A DNA stretch of 7,984 nucleotides from Clostridia bacterium (GCA_017397205.1 JAFQJX010000131.1:1-7984); one strand, 5' to 3'; shown: positions 1 through 6,608, numbered from the stretch's first letter. Notes: generated by a model from the letters alone, not told the origin. Numbers and translations: made by a program.

Positions 1-235
1 AAAAGGAGGTTGCAAATTCGCATCCCTTGAGGAATGCCTTTTTGACAAAGCAGCCCTCAATTTCATACAGCGCGTCTACGTATGCTTCCACCGCGGCGCT
101 TTGCTCCTTCGTCAGCAGCTCGCCCACCGCCTCGTGAAGTGCCACCGCTCTTTTTGCAAGCGCCTTTTCTTCTGCGGTAACAAGCACCGAGCACTCGTCA
201 GAAAAATAGTCATACCAAAGCGTTTCAAGCATCAT
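1..235 (-). CDS. DUF6809-like small protein, left copy (3' end beyond the window)
   Basis: This small soluble helical protein has no function I can assign. The visible part reads from an ATG at 235-233 (with a second ATG at 232-230), begins MMLETLWYDYFSDE and stays open to the window edge, so the 3' end is missing. A GAGGAGC ribosome site at 251-245 lies 9 nt upstream. From CTTGAAACG onward, its 229 nt match positions 7045-7273 with only 4 differences, two of them amino-acid changes (V/A and K/R). Only the first codons differ (MML against MKKTL). The acidic, helix-rich composition and the 'FLKGCEFATSFFFEAG' C-terminus of the full copy resemble the DUF6809 family of Firmicutes; that assignment is from memory. 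The gene is divergent from the HTH gene at 398 and has a near-consensus promoter carrying an operator, so it is probably repressed by that HTH protein. Confidence 0.75.
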   Translation of the reverse strand, partial: MMLETLWYDYFSDECSVLVTAEEKALAKRAVALHEAVGELLTKEQSAAVEAYVDALYEIEGCFVKKAFLKGCEFATSF

Positions 236-259
236 ATTCCAATTGCTCCTCGTTGTTTT

Positions 260-277
260 TACACCATTTATGTTGTA
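260..277. promoter_or_regulatory. Operator-like palindrome L1 (TACACCA-N4-TGTTGTA)
   Basis: This is a 7-4-7 inverted repeat with one mismatch between its arms. With its flank it duplicates the site at 291-308: the 21-bp stretches 257-277 and 288-308 are identical and 31 bp apart, about three helical turns. It covers the expected start of the minus-strand partner transcript, so a bound protein here would hinder initiation or escape. It is the third element of an operator set that has an equivalent at 7000-7017. Confidence 0.7.
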
Positions 278-286
278 TGCATTATT

Positions 287-315
287 ATTTTACACCATTT
301 ATGTTGTAAAGTCAA
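287..315 (-). promoter_or_regulatory. Sigma-A promoter of the left partner gene
   Basis: Read on the minus strand, the -35 is TTGACT (315-310), followed by a 17-bp spacer and the -10 TAAAAT (292-287). It points at the start codon at 235. The spacer is almost entirely filled by the operator-like palindrome at 291-308, so a protein bound there would block RNA polymerase directly. Confidence 0.8.
291..308. promoter_or_regulatory. Operator-like palindrome L2 (TACACCA-N4-TGTTGTA)
   Basis: This is an exact copy of the palindrome at 260-277. It lies between the -35 and -10 hexamers of the partner-gene promoter, the same place that the palindrome at 6971-6988 occupies in the right-hand module. The likely ligand is the HTH protein encoded at 398-616; this is inferred from position and symmetry. 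Confidence 0.75.
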
Positions 316-316
316 G

Positions 317-334
317 TACAACATATGTGTTGTA
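317..334. promoter_or_regulatory. Operator-like palindrome L3 (TACAACA-TATG-TGTTGTA)
   Basis: This is a perfect 7-bp inverted repeat around a 4-bp centre, the best of the three left-hand sites. It abuts the extended -10 element (335-343) of the HTH promoter and lies just upstream of the partner -35. Occupancy would be expected to repress the HTH gene itself and may affect the divergent promoter. Confidence 0.8.
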
Positions 335-343
335 TGATATAAT
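335..343 (+). promoter_or_regulatory. Extended -10 promoter of the left HTH gene
   Basis: TGATATAAT is a perfect -10 hexamer (338-343) preceded by the TGN extension. No good -35 is present at 17 bp, which is common for extended -10 promoters. Transcription would start near 350 and leave a leader of about 48 nt. Operator L3 ends at 334, immediately upstream, which suggests autoregulation. Confidence 0.7.
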
Positions 344-397
344 TTGCTTGATGTACAAAAAAAGTGCCGTTTTTCGGCTCGTTTTGGAGGATGAGCG

Positions 398-616
398 ATG
401 CAGTTTTACCAAAGACTCAGAGATATCAGAGAGGACTCGGACAAGACACAAACCGAAATCGCGTCCTTGCTGGGAACCCGACAGCAGCAATATGCGCGTT
501 GGGAAAGCGGCGCGTGGCAAATGCCAATTGAGCATTACAAGACGCTCGCGCGGTTCTACAACGTATCAATTGACTATCTCGCAGGACTTGTGGACACGCC
601 GAGAGCACTCAGGTGA
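398..616 (+). CDS. Cro/CI-type (XRE) HTH regulator, left module
   Basis: This 72-aa protein is a single DNA-binding domain and is presumed to act as a dimeric repressor on the palindromes at 260-334. The five-helix XRE fold is recognisable: YQRLRDIREDSDKTQTEIA (helices 1-2), then the recognition region GTRQQQYARWESG at about residues 26-38, then MPIEHYKTLARFYNVSIDYLAG. The tail 'DYLAGLVDTPR' is typical of small Clostridia XRE regulators. GGAGG at 386-390 lies 7 nt upstream of the ATG and fixes the start. It is about 58% identical to the protein at 6682-6900, with differences concentrated in the recognition helix. It is divergent from the left partner gene and transcription should end at the hairpin at 753-779. 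Its exact binding specificity is inferred. Confidence 0.92.
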   Translation: MQFYQRLRDIREDSDKTQTEIASLLGTRQQQYARWESGAWQMPIEHYKTLARFYNVSIDYLAGLVDTPRALR

Positions 617-752
617 GTGGCACCCGGCGGTACGCAGCGGCTTTTGGGACAGCTTTTGGGTTTTGTGCGTCTTAAAAGCGTATCAAAGGCAAAGCGGAGA
701 ACAAAAGCAAGGGAGCGGTATCAGCTGCCCCGTCGCACGTGTAGCAAGCAAG

Positions 753-779
753 AAAAAAGCGCCCCACGGGGCGCTTTTT
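753..779. terminator. Bidirectional intrinsic terminator
   Basis: A GC-rich stem, GCGCCCC/GGGGCGC (759-774), is flanked by an A-run (753-758) and a T-run (775-779), so it works as a hairpin plus U-tract on both strands. It ends the left HTH transcript on the plus strand and the ABC transporter transcript on the minus strand. The 136 bp between the HTH stop and this hairpin hold no gene I can support. Confidence 0.9.
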
Positions 780-809
780 GTTTTTAAGAAAGGGTATCTC
801 AGGGGCGGC

Positions 810-3800
810 TTACTCGCTGCGGAGTGCCTCGACGGGCTCCTTCCTGGCGGCGATTTTTGCGGGAATGACGCCTGCAATCAGGGTCAGCGCCATGCTGATG
901 AGCACCAGGACAACGGCGGCGACAAAGGGCAAGGCGGCGCCGAGATTCTGGAAGCCGGAGAGTGCGCGGATAATGGCGTTGATGGGCAGACAGAGCAAGA
1001 GGGTTGTGAGAATGCCAATCATGCCCGCGGTAAAGCCGACGATGAGCGTTTCCGCAAGGAAGACGCGGGAAACGTCCCGCTTGGAGGCGCCGACGGCGCG
1101 GAGAATGCCGATTTCCTTGATTCTCTCAAGGACGGAGATATAGGTGATGATGCCAATCATAATGGAGGACACCACGAGGGAGATGCTGACGAATGCCACC
1201 AGCACGTATGTGATGACGTCCAAAATGATGGAAATGGAGGAGAGCAGAATCCCGATATAATCGGTATAGGTGATTTCCTTGTCGGGATTTGCTTTGTTGT
1301 ACTCTGCAATCTCTGCGGAGATTGCCTCCTTTGCGTCAAAGGAGGTGGGATAGAGGTAAATGGCAGTAGGACTGTCAAGGTCTGCAATGCCCAGCATCCG
1401 CAGGTTTTCCTTGTAGGTGGAGAGGGACGTGCCCGTGCGGAGATAGGTGTCCCACAGACCCGCGGCGGCGGTGTCGGCGCTTGAATATTCCGCGCCGTCC
1501 TGCGGCTCCTCCCCGTCGTTCAGCGCCCCCGGTTTGGTGACGTATACGTCATACGCGGCGGCGGCATCGTCCTGTCCCATATTGGCAAGCTCGTTCTTTG
1601 CCGTCTTGTAGGCGGCATCGTACGCGCCGCCCTCATAGGTCCGCATGGCGGAGAGGAAGACGGTCAGACTGCCGTAGGGCAGGGTGGGGACCACCTCGTC
1701 GCGGAAGGCGTCCACGGACAGGGTGCCCAGCATATCGGGGTATTGTGTTTTGAGGCGGTTGTACAGCGTGGGGTCCTCCTCCATCAGGGAGGTGACTGCC
1801 GCGCGAAGCGCGACCTCTGCCGCGGCCTGGTCAGGATAGCTTGCGTAGGCGGCGAGGTGCTCAGGCAGCAGCTCGGGATAGGAGTAGCTCATGCCGACCG
1901 ACTGCATTTGTGCGCTGAACAGGTCAAGGAAGACGGCGTTTGCCAGGTTTTCGGCGTACTGCTCTGCTTTCTGGGCGTTGGTTGCCGTTGCGTACCAGGC
2001 GCGGAATTTATCTGCCTGCACGTCGGTGGGGGAGGTGTCGCGCTCGTAGAAGGGGGTGTTCGTAATGACGTCGTGCCCCTCGTTTTCAAGCTGCTCACCC
2101 ACCACGGGGTAGACGTAGGTGCCGTCGGGGGCTTTGGCGGTGGTGCGCTCAATGATATAACGGGTGAGGGCGGAGGTGTAGCCCACGGTGCCGCTGATGG
2201 AGGTGGCGGTTGCGTCAGGGTTGGGCGCCACGATGCCGACCACCTTGATATCAATGCCGCGGGTGTTAATCATATCCGTCAGCTCTGCCTCGGTCTCGCG
2301 GATATCGCTGTACGAGCCGTCGTCGTTTTTCTCATAGTAATCTGCCGCGAGGACGAGCTGGAACCGCAGCGCGAGCAGGTCCGCATAGGAATAGCGGGAG
2401 GTTTCCGTTTCCTCGGGCACCTCGGTAAAGAGGGAGAGAAATTCGTCGGGGTCCTTGACGCCCAGGGCGTAGAGCATCAGGTCGGAAATCTGGTGATTTT
2501 CGTCCGCCACCAGCACCACCTCGTCATAGGCGGAGGGCCACTTGCCACTCAGCATCTTGTATTGGTCCTTCAGCAGCTCGGGGTTGTCAATCATCTCGCT
2601 CCACGCGTTCATCATAGAGGAGGCGGCGGAGTTCTCCATTCCCATGAAGGTCATCAGCGTATTCAGGGTGGTGGAGGGATTGACCCCGTGATAGGTGCCG
2701 TCCGGCAGCAGCTTGTAAATCTGCGGCGTGGGGCTGTACACGTACTGAACGGTGGCGTTGTCGCGGATCTTGCTTGCGTCGCTTTCAATATGCGCCTTGA
2801 GGGCGGCAAGGTCATTTTCCTTGTAATCCTGAAGAATGGATTTATTGATGCTGGCAAGCATATTGTTGGAGGTGATATACCCGTTTATGATTTCCTTGTC
2901 GCCCGCATCCCCCGCGATGGAGGTGAGGAGGGAGTTCATATCCATGGTGCCCGTTTCAATGGCAATCGGGTAGGAGGAAAGGGTGTCCTCCTGCACCTGG
3001 TCAATAAACAGCTGAATGCCGTTGGAGAGCGCCAGCACGAGGGCAATTCCAATGATACCGATGGAGCCCGCGATGGACGTCAGCAGGGTGCGCGTCTTTT
3101 TGGTCAGCAGGTTGTTGAGCGAGAGGGAAAGTGCCGTCCAGAAGGACATGGAGGTCTTCTTCTTGCGCTTTTTGGAGGGGCTTTGCGGCTTCGCACCGTC
3201 CGTGTCACATAGCGCCTCTTCATTGTCGCAGCCGTCCTTGGGGGCTACCTGTATCGGCTCCTCGCTGACGCCGTCATAGGGGTTGGAGTCATCGACGACC
3301 CGCCCGTCCACCACGCGGATAATACGGGTGGCGTACCGCTCGGCAAGCTCGGGGTTGTGGGTGACCATGATAATGAGCTTCTCGTGCGCGACAGCCGAGA
3401 GGATTTCCATAATCTGCTCGGAGGTGGCGGTGTCAAGCGCGCCCGTCGGCTCGTCTGCCAGGATAATTCTGGGGTTATTGACGAGGGCGCGCGCGATTGC
3501 GACGCGCTGCATCTGACCGCCCGACATCTGGGTGGGCTTTTTCTTTGCCTGATTTCCAAGCCCCACGCTTTCCAGCGCCGCCTGCGCGCGGACGCGCCGC
3601 TCCTGGCGCGAAACGCCCGACAGGGTGAGAGCAAGCTCCACGTTGGACAGCACCGTCTGGTGGGGAATGAGATTATAGGACTGGAACACGAAGCCCACGC
3701 TGTGGTTGCGGTAGGTGTCCCAGTCGCGGTCGCCGTACTCCTTGGTAGAGGTGCCCTCAATGACGAGGTCGCCCTCCGTGTACTTGTCAAGACCGCCGAT

Positions 3801-3950
3801 GATATTCAGCAGCGTTGTCTTGCCGCAGCCCGAGGGGCCGAGAATGGCAACGAATTCATTCGGGCGGAAGTTGAGGGAAACCCCTTGCAGGGCGTGAACG
3901 GCGTCCTCGCCCGTGCCGTAGTCCTTTGTAATACCTGTGAGTGTCAGCAT
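810..3950 (-). CDS. MacB-type ABC transporter, ATPase fused to FtsX-like permease
   Basis: This is a membrane ABC protein that probably works as a mechanotransmission or export homodimer like MacB; the substrate is unknown. Residues 1-225 are the ATPase: Walker A GPSGCGKTT (38-46), Q-loop Q90, signature MSGGQ (142-146), Walker B IILADEP with catalytic E167, and H-loop H198. A charged linker (SKKRKKK, about 259-265) leads to TM1 (about 288-312). A very large extracellular region of about 590 residues follows, then three helices (about 907-937, 969-993, 1006-1031). The FtsX signature ERIKEIGILRAVGASKRDV follows TM2, and the protein ends in the usual EPVEALR tail. At 1046 aa it is well above MacB's roughly 650 aa, the extra length being extracellular. 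AAGGA lies 7 nt before the ATG. No partner protein, sensor kinase or response regulator is adjacent. It could serve peptide efflux or envelope processes; the sequence does not decide. Confidence 0.93.
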   Translation of the reverse strand: MLTLTGITKDYGTGEDAVHALQGVSLNFRPNEFVAILGPSGCGKTTLLNIIGGLDKYTEGDLVIEGTSTKEYGDRDWDTYRNHSVGFVFQSYNLIPHQTVLSNVELALTLSGVSRQERRVRAQAALESVGLGNQAKKKPTQMSGGQMQRVAIARALVNNPRIILADEPTGALDTATSEQIMEILSAVAHEKLIIMVTHNPELAERYATRIIRVVDGRVVDDSNPYDGVSEEPIQVAPKDGCDNEEALCDTDGAKPQSPSKKRKKKTSMSFWTALSLSLNNLLTKKTRTLLTSIAGSIGIIGIALVLALSNGIQLFIDQVQEDTLSSYPIAIETGTMDMNSLLTSIAGDAGDKEIINGYITSNNMLASINKSILQDYKENDLAALKAHIESDASKIRDNATVQYVYSPTPQIYKLLPDGTYHGVNPSTTLNTLMTFMGMENSAASSMMNAWSEMIDNPELLKDQYKMLSGKWPSAYDEVVLVADENHQISDLMLYALGVKDPDEFLSLFTEVPEETETSRYSYADLLALRFQLVLAADYYEKNDDGSYSDIRETEAELTDMINTRGIDIKVVGIVAPNPDATATSISGTVGYTSALTRYIIERTTAKAPDGTYVYPVVGEQLENEGHDVITNTPFYERDTSPTDVQADKFRAWYATATNAQKAEQYAENLANAVFLDLFSAQMQSVGMSYSYPELLPEHLAAYASYPDQAAAEVALRAAVTSLMEEDPTLYNRLKTQYPDMLGTLSVDAFRDEVVPTLPYGSLTVFLSAMRTYEGGAYDAAYKTAKNELANMGQDDAAAAYDVYVTKPGALNDGEEPQDGAEYSSADTAAAGLWDTYLRTGTSLSTYKENLRMLGIADLDSPTAIYLYPTSFDAKEAISAEIAEYNKANPDKEITYTDYIGILLSSISIILDVITYVLVAFVSISLVVSSIMIGIITYISVLERIKEIGILRAVGASKRDVSRVFLAETLIVGFTAGMIGILTTLLLCLPINAIIRALSGFQNLGAALPFVAAVVLVLISMALTLIAGVIPAKIAARKEPVEALRSE

Positions 3951-4016
3951 AGAAAAATCCTTGCCTTATCGTTTAGTGGATACATTGTAAAACTATTTTG
4001 TGAACATGGTATAAAC

Positions 4017-4041
4017 ATTCTATATTCATTTTGTATAGAAT
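4017..4041. promoter_or_regulatory. Palindrome upstream of the ABC transporter gene
   Basis: ATTCTATA (4017-4024) and TATAGAAT (4034-4041) form a perfect 8-bp inverted repeat around 9 AT-rich bases, about 70-90 bp upstream of the transporter start. It could be an operator, or a weak hairpin in the 5' leader. I found no convincing -35/-10 pair for the transporter here, so the promoter is not placed. Confidence 0.35.
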
Positions 4042-4055
4042 AGGGAAAAAGATAC

Positions 4056-4074
4056 GCGCCGCCAAGAGGCGCGC
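4056..4074 (-). terminator. Second terminator-like hairpin after the 4131-4790 gene
   Basis: The stem GCGC-(C bulge)-GCC pairs with GGC-GCGC around the tetraloop AAGA. On the minus strand it is followed by TATCTTTTTCCC. It backs up the palindrome at 4088-4117 and insulates the ABC transporter from its upstream neighbour. Confidence 0.6.
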
Positions 4075-4087
4075 GCCCAAAGAAAAC

Positions 4088-4117
4088 GCCACCGCGGACG
4101 GCGCCGTCCGCGGTGGC
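4088..4117 (-). terminator. Terminator: perfect 30-bp palindrome
   Basis: A perfect 30-bp palindrome (15-bp arms, beginning GCCACCGCGG, centre GGCGCC) lies 13 bp past the stop codon at 4131. On the minus strand it is followed by GTTTTCTTT, so it reads as a strong intrinsic terminator for the 4131-4790 gene. It has no spare loop, so the innermost pairs must open in RNA. Confidence 0.75.
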
Positions 4118-4130
4118 AGGTGAGGGCAAA

Positions 4131-4790
4131 TCAGAGAAGGCGCAGGTCGGAGATTTTGACGTCACAGCTCGTGACCTTGTAGCCGTAATCCTCAAAAATG
4201 CTTTCCAGCAGGACCCGTTGGCGCAGCTCCTGCACCACGATATAGCGCGGCTTGCCGCGTCTTGCGTCGGAGGGGTCGGTCCAGTCGCTGCCCTGCTGCT
4301 TGGCAAGGGCGTCGTCGCGCTTTTCAACGAGAAGGCGCGTCAGGTCGGTGCGCATATATTGGTGGCGCTGGACGGAGCCGTCCTTGTTGGGGTTCCAGCA
4401 GCCAAGCTCGCTGTTGAACTTGCCCAGCTTTGCGGGGTCCTCAATTTCAATTTCGTATTTGACGGACATCGTGACGGTGGCGCGCTTGCCGTTTTCCATA
4501 GCGAATTCGCGACCCGTGACCTCAAAGGAGGATTTGAGCCCGTAGGGGAAGAAATAAACGCGGATATCCCCGTCCTTTTCCTTGCCCGAGAACAGGGAGA
4601 ATCTTGCATTGGGGAAGTTCTTTTTGCTGATTTTGATGCTCTTATCAAAGGCAGCAACGTACTTGTATTTGAAGAAGGCGACGCCGAAGAAATGCTCGGG
4701 GCAAAAAATCTCCATGCCCTTGACAATCCCCTCGGTCACTCCGCAGGTCATGGCGTCGCTCGGTGCGGTGATAGACAGCTTTTTTCCCAT
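4131..4790 (-). CDS. Conserved-looking hypothetical protein, possibly SPFH/band-7-like
   Basis: This is a 219-aa soluble protein of unknown function with no signal peptide or membrane helix. The N-terminal half is beta-rich, with alternating hydrophobic strands around GIVKGMEIFCPEHFFGV (21-37), DIRVYFFPYG (75-84) and ATVTMSVKYEIEIEDPAKL (104-122). A charged helical region (about 145-205) follows, with VVQELRQRVLLESIFEDYGY, then a closing strand VTSCDVKISDL. This order of beta sheet, a 'V.Y.I.I.DP..L' strand, a long helix, and 'DYGY.V....V...DL' recalls SPFH/band-7 domains, but I recognise it only loosely. The ATG at 4790 is chosen because AAAAGGAG (4808-4801) lies 10 nt upstream; the longer GTG at 4826 would put that ribosome site inside the gene. 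It is divergent from pncB and ends in its own terminators, so it is probably monocistronic. Confidence 0.7.
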   Translation of the reverse strand: MGKKLSITAPSDAMTCGVTEGIVKGMEIFCPEHFFGVAFFKYKYVAAFDKSIKISKKNFPNARFSLFSGKEKDGDIRVYFFPYGLKSSFEVTGREFAMENGKRATVTMSVKYEIEIEDPAKLGKFNSELGCWNPNKDGSVQRHQYMRTDLTRLLVEKRDDALAKQQGSDWTDPSDARRGKPRYIVVQELRQRVLLESIFEDYGYKVTSCDVKISDLRLL

Positions 4791-4831
4791 AGGTTGAGGT
4801 CTCCTTTTGCAAGTTTCCTTTTTCACATACT

Positions 4832-4860
4832 ATCATACTCCCGTCGCGGCAAAGAAGCAA
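4832..4860 (-). promoter_or_regulatory. Candidate promoter of the 4131-4790 gene
   Basis: On the minus strand TTGCTT (4860-4855) is followed by 17 bp and TATGAT (4837-4832), about 40 bp upstream of the chosen ATG. The -10 is good (5 of 6) but the -35 is weak (3 of 6), so this is a moderate call. Confidence 0.45.
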
Positions 4861-4930
4861 GAGCGGGAGCAGCTTTTTGCAAAAACGGAGGGAGGAGGTG
4901 CGGCTTTTCGCGTGACCGCGCGCGAGGGAG

Positions 4931-4959
4931 TTGACCTCGCACGAAAAAAGTGCTACAAT
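4931..4959 (+). promoter_or_regulatory. Sigma-A promoter of pncB
   Basis: TTGACC (4931-4936), a 17-bp spacer and TACAAT (4954-4959) make a near-consensus vegetative promoter. The start of transcription would be near 4966, with a leader of about 25 nt. I see no operator or riboswitch in that short leader. Confidence 0.85.
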
Positions 4960-4990
4960 GAAGAAAATATCCAAAAACAGGGAGCGCGCC

Positions 4991-6445
4991 ATGACAGAGC
5001 AAATGAATCCCGCCATGCTGGTGGACTTTTACGAATTTACCATGAGCTACGGCTATTTCAAGACGGGCTATTACAAAAGAAAGACGGTATTTGACGTCTT
5101 TTTCCGCAGCATTCCCGACGACGGCGGCTTCGCCGTGATGGCAGGGCTTGCCCGTATCGTGGAGTACGTCAAGGGCCTTCATTTTGAAGCGGAGGATATT
5201 GAATATCTGCGCGGCAAGGGGATGTTTGACGAGCAGTTTCTTTCTTATCTTGCCGACTTCCGTTTTACGGGAGATATTTACGCCGTGCCCGAGGGGACGC
5301 CCATTTTTCCGGGTGAGCCGATTCTCACCGTGGTGGCGCCCGCGATTGAGGCGCAGCTGATGGAGACCTATCTGCTCCTGACCCTCAATCACCAATCCCT
5401 GATTGCCACCAAGGCAAACCGCATCGTCCGCGCGGCGGACGGGCGCAAGGTCCTGGAGTTCGGCTCCCGCCGTGCCCAGGGGGCGGACGGCGCAATCGCA
5501 GGCGCACGCGCCGCCTACGTCGGCGGCTGTCACGGCACCGCCTGTGCCCTCACGGATATGGCGTACGGCGTCCCTGCGGGGGGCACCATGGCGCACGCCT
5601 GGGTGCAGATGTTCCCGACGGAATACGAGGCGTTCAGGACCTACTGTGAGATTTTCCCCACCAACGCCGTGCTGCTCGTGGATACCTTCAACGTGCTGAA
5701 AAGCGGCGTTCCCAACGCGATTCGCGCATTCAAGGAGGTGCTGCTGCCGCGCGGCATTACCAGCTTCGGCATCCGTCTGGATTCGGGCGATATGGCGTAT
5801 CTTTCCAAGCGCGCGCGCAAAATGCTCGACGACGCGGGGCTGACCGAGTGCAAGATTTACGCCTCCAACTCTCTTGACGAGTACACCATCCGCGACCTGA
5901 TGCGGCAGGGTGCGAAAATTGATATTTTCGGCGTGGGCGAGCGCCTGATTACCGCCAAGAGCGACGCCGTGTTCGGCGGCGTGTACAAGCTGGCGGCGGT
6001 GGAGGAGGACGGGAAGCTCGTTCCCCGTATCAAAATCAGCGAAACCAGCGCCAAAATCACCAATCCCCATCTCAAAAAGGTGTACCGCCTCTTTGACAGG
6101 GAAACGGGTATGGCAATTGCCGACCAGATTTGCGTGTACGACGAGAAGATAGACGACACCAAGCCCCTTGTGATTTTTGACCCCCACGAAACCTGGAAGC
6201 GCAAGACCATTACGAATTTTGAGGCAAGGGAGCTGCTGGTCCCCATTTTCAAGGAAGGCGCCCTCGTCTATGACGTGCCCGATATTGACGATACCCGTGC
6301 CTACTGCATGGACTGTGTCGCGCACCTGTGGGAGGAGGTCAAGCGCTTTGACAACCCCCACGCCTACTACGTGGACCTGTCGGAAAAGCTGTATGCCATC
6401 AAGCAGGAGCTGCTCTCTGCGCACGCCGCAAAAACGCAGGCGTGA
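4991..6445 (+). CDS. pncB: Nicotinate phosphoribosyltransferase
   Basis: This cytoplasmic enzyme joins nicotinate to phosphoribosyl pyrophosphate, with ATP hydrolysis, to form nicotinate mononucleotide: the Preiss-Handler salvage step to NAD. The 484-aa length suits the family. Recognisable blocks are LVDFYEFTMSYGYF (10-23), NHQSLIATKANRIV (133-146), FGSRRAQG (157-164), GGTMAHAWVQ (197-206, with His202 probably the phosphorylated histidine), DTFN (231-234), GIRLDSGDM (260-268), ASNSLDE (291-297) and FGVGERL (313-319). The ATG at 4991 is set by GGGAG at 4980-4984, 6 nt upstream; an in-frame TTG at 4931 lies inside the promoter. It is a lone gene with its own promoter. No other NAD gene and no NAD-responsive repressor site is visible nearby. 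The 3' end is followed within 5 nt by a long hairpin and a repeat array. Confidence 0.97.
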   Translation: MTEQMNPAMLVDFYEFTMSYGYFKTGYYKRKTVFDVFFRSIPDDGGFAVMAGLARIVEYVKGLHFEAEDIEYLRGKGMFDEQFLSYLADFRFTGDIYAVPEGTPIFPGEPILTVVAPAIEAQLMETYLLLTLNHQSLIATKANRIVRAADGRKVLEFGSRRAQGADGAIAGARAAYVGGCHGTACALTDMAYGVPAGGTMAHAWVQMFPTEYEAFRTYCEIFPTNAVLLVDTFNVLKSGVPNAIRAFKEVLLPRGITSFGIRLDSGDMAYLSKRARKMLDDAGLTECKIYASNSLDEYTIRDLMRQGAKIDIFGVGERLITAKSDAVFGGVYKLAAVEEDGKLVPRIKISETSAKITNPHLKKVYRLFDRETGMAIADQICVYDEKIDDTKPLVIFDPHETWKRKTITNFEARELLVPIFKEGALVYDVPDIDDTRAYCMDCVAHLWEEVKRFDNPHAYYVDLSEKLYAIKQELLSAHAAKTQA

Positions 6446-6449
6446 CGCC

Positions 6450-6480
6450 TTGCGTGTTCTCCCAAGCGGAGAGCACGCAA
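6450..6480. repeat. Long hairpin directly after pncB
   Basis: TTGCGTGTTCTC (6450-6461) pairs with GAGAGCACGCAA (6469-6480) as a 12-bp stem with one G-U pair and a 7-nt loop. There is no T-run after it, so it is more likely an RNA 3'-end stabiliser or the first member of the hairpin array than a true terminator. It is joined to the array by the same ATGAATTG sequence that separates the later hairpins. Confidence 0.65.
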
Positions 6481-6564
6481 ATGAATTGCAACCTCGCGGT
6501 TGCATGAATTGACACCTTGTGTCATGAATTGCGGCAAGCCGCATGAATTGCCCGCGGGCATGAG
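6481..6564. repeat. Tandem array of variable hairpins separated by TGAAT
   Basis: Four short inverted repeats follow each other, each preceded by the constant TGAAT. They are TGCAACC-TCGC-GGTTGCA (6487-6504), TGACAC-CTT-GTGTCA (6510-6524), TGCGGC-AA-GCCGCA (6530-6543) and the palindrome TGCCCGCGGGCA (6549-6560). Unit starts are 23, 20 and 19 bp apart. The arm sequence changes completely between units while base pairing is kept, and the linker does not change. No coding potential is apparent. I infer a family of expandable hairpin repeats; I cannot name it. Confidence 0.8.
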
Positions 6565-6576
6565 AGAATCCGTTTT

Positions 6577-6603
6577 ATTTCACGTGCCTTGCACGTTTCA
6601 TTA
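6577..6603. repeat. TTTCA-flanked hairpin repeat, copy 1
   Basis: ACGTGC-CTT-GCACGT (6582-6596) is a 6-bp stem with a 3-nt loop, bordered by ATTTC and TTCATTA. A related sequence at 7949-7975 matches about 22 of 27 positions by hand alignment. The constant-linker, variable-stem design is like that of the neighbouring TGAAT array, but with a different linker. Confidence 0.5.
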
Positions 6604-6608
6604 CAAAC

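Noticed and set aside
243..1484. Long plus-strand open frame of 413 codons
   Set aside because: Beyond 810 it is antisense to the ABC transporter, and it also crosses the operator region and the HTH gene in another frame. It has low-complexity GDG/HNG-type composition and no family motif.
1743..3212. Plus-strand open frame of 489 codons
   Set aside because: It lies wholly opposite the transporter coding strand, has Gly/Val/His-rich shadow composition, and has no supporting promoter or ribosome site.
4791..4826. N-terminal extension of the 4131-4790 gene from GTG at 4826
   Set aside because: The ribosome site AAAAGGAG would lie inside the extension, and the added residues (KKETCKRRPQP) look like translated leader.
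4874..4885. TTTTTGCAAAAA palindrome in the intergenic region before pncB
   Set aside because: It is short, with no loop and no relation to either promoter; probably chance.
4823..6544. Minus-strand open frame of 573 codons over pncB
   Set aside because: It is a complementary-strand shadow of pncB and runs through the hairpin array and the pncB promoter; no recognisable domain.
6481..6564. CRISPR-like array
   Set aside because: Units are 19-23 bp apart with a 5-9 bp constant part, and the variable parts are self-complementary. This is not the 24-37 bp repeat and similar-length unique spacer design, and no cas genes are present.
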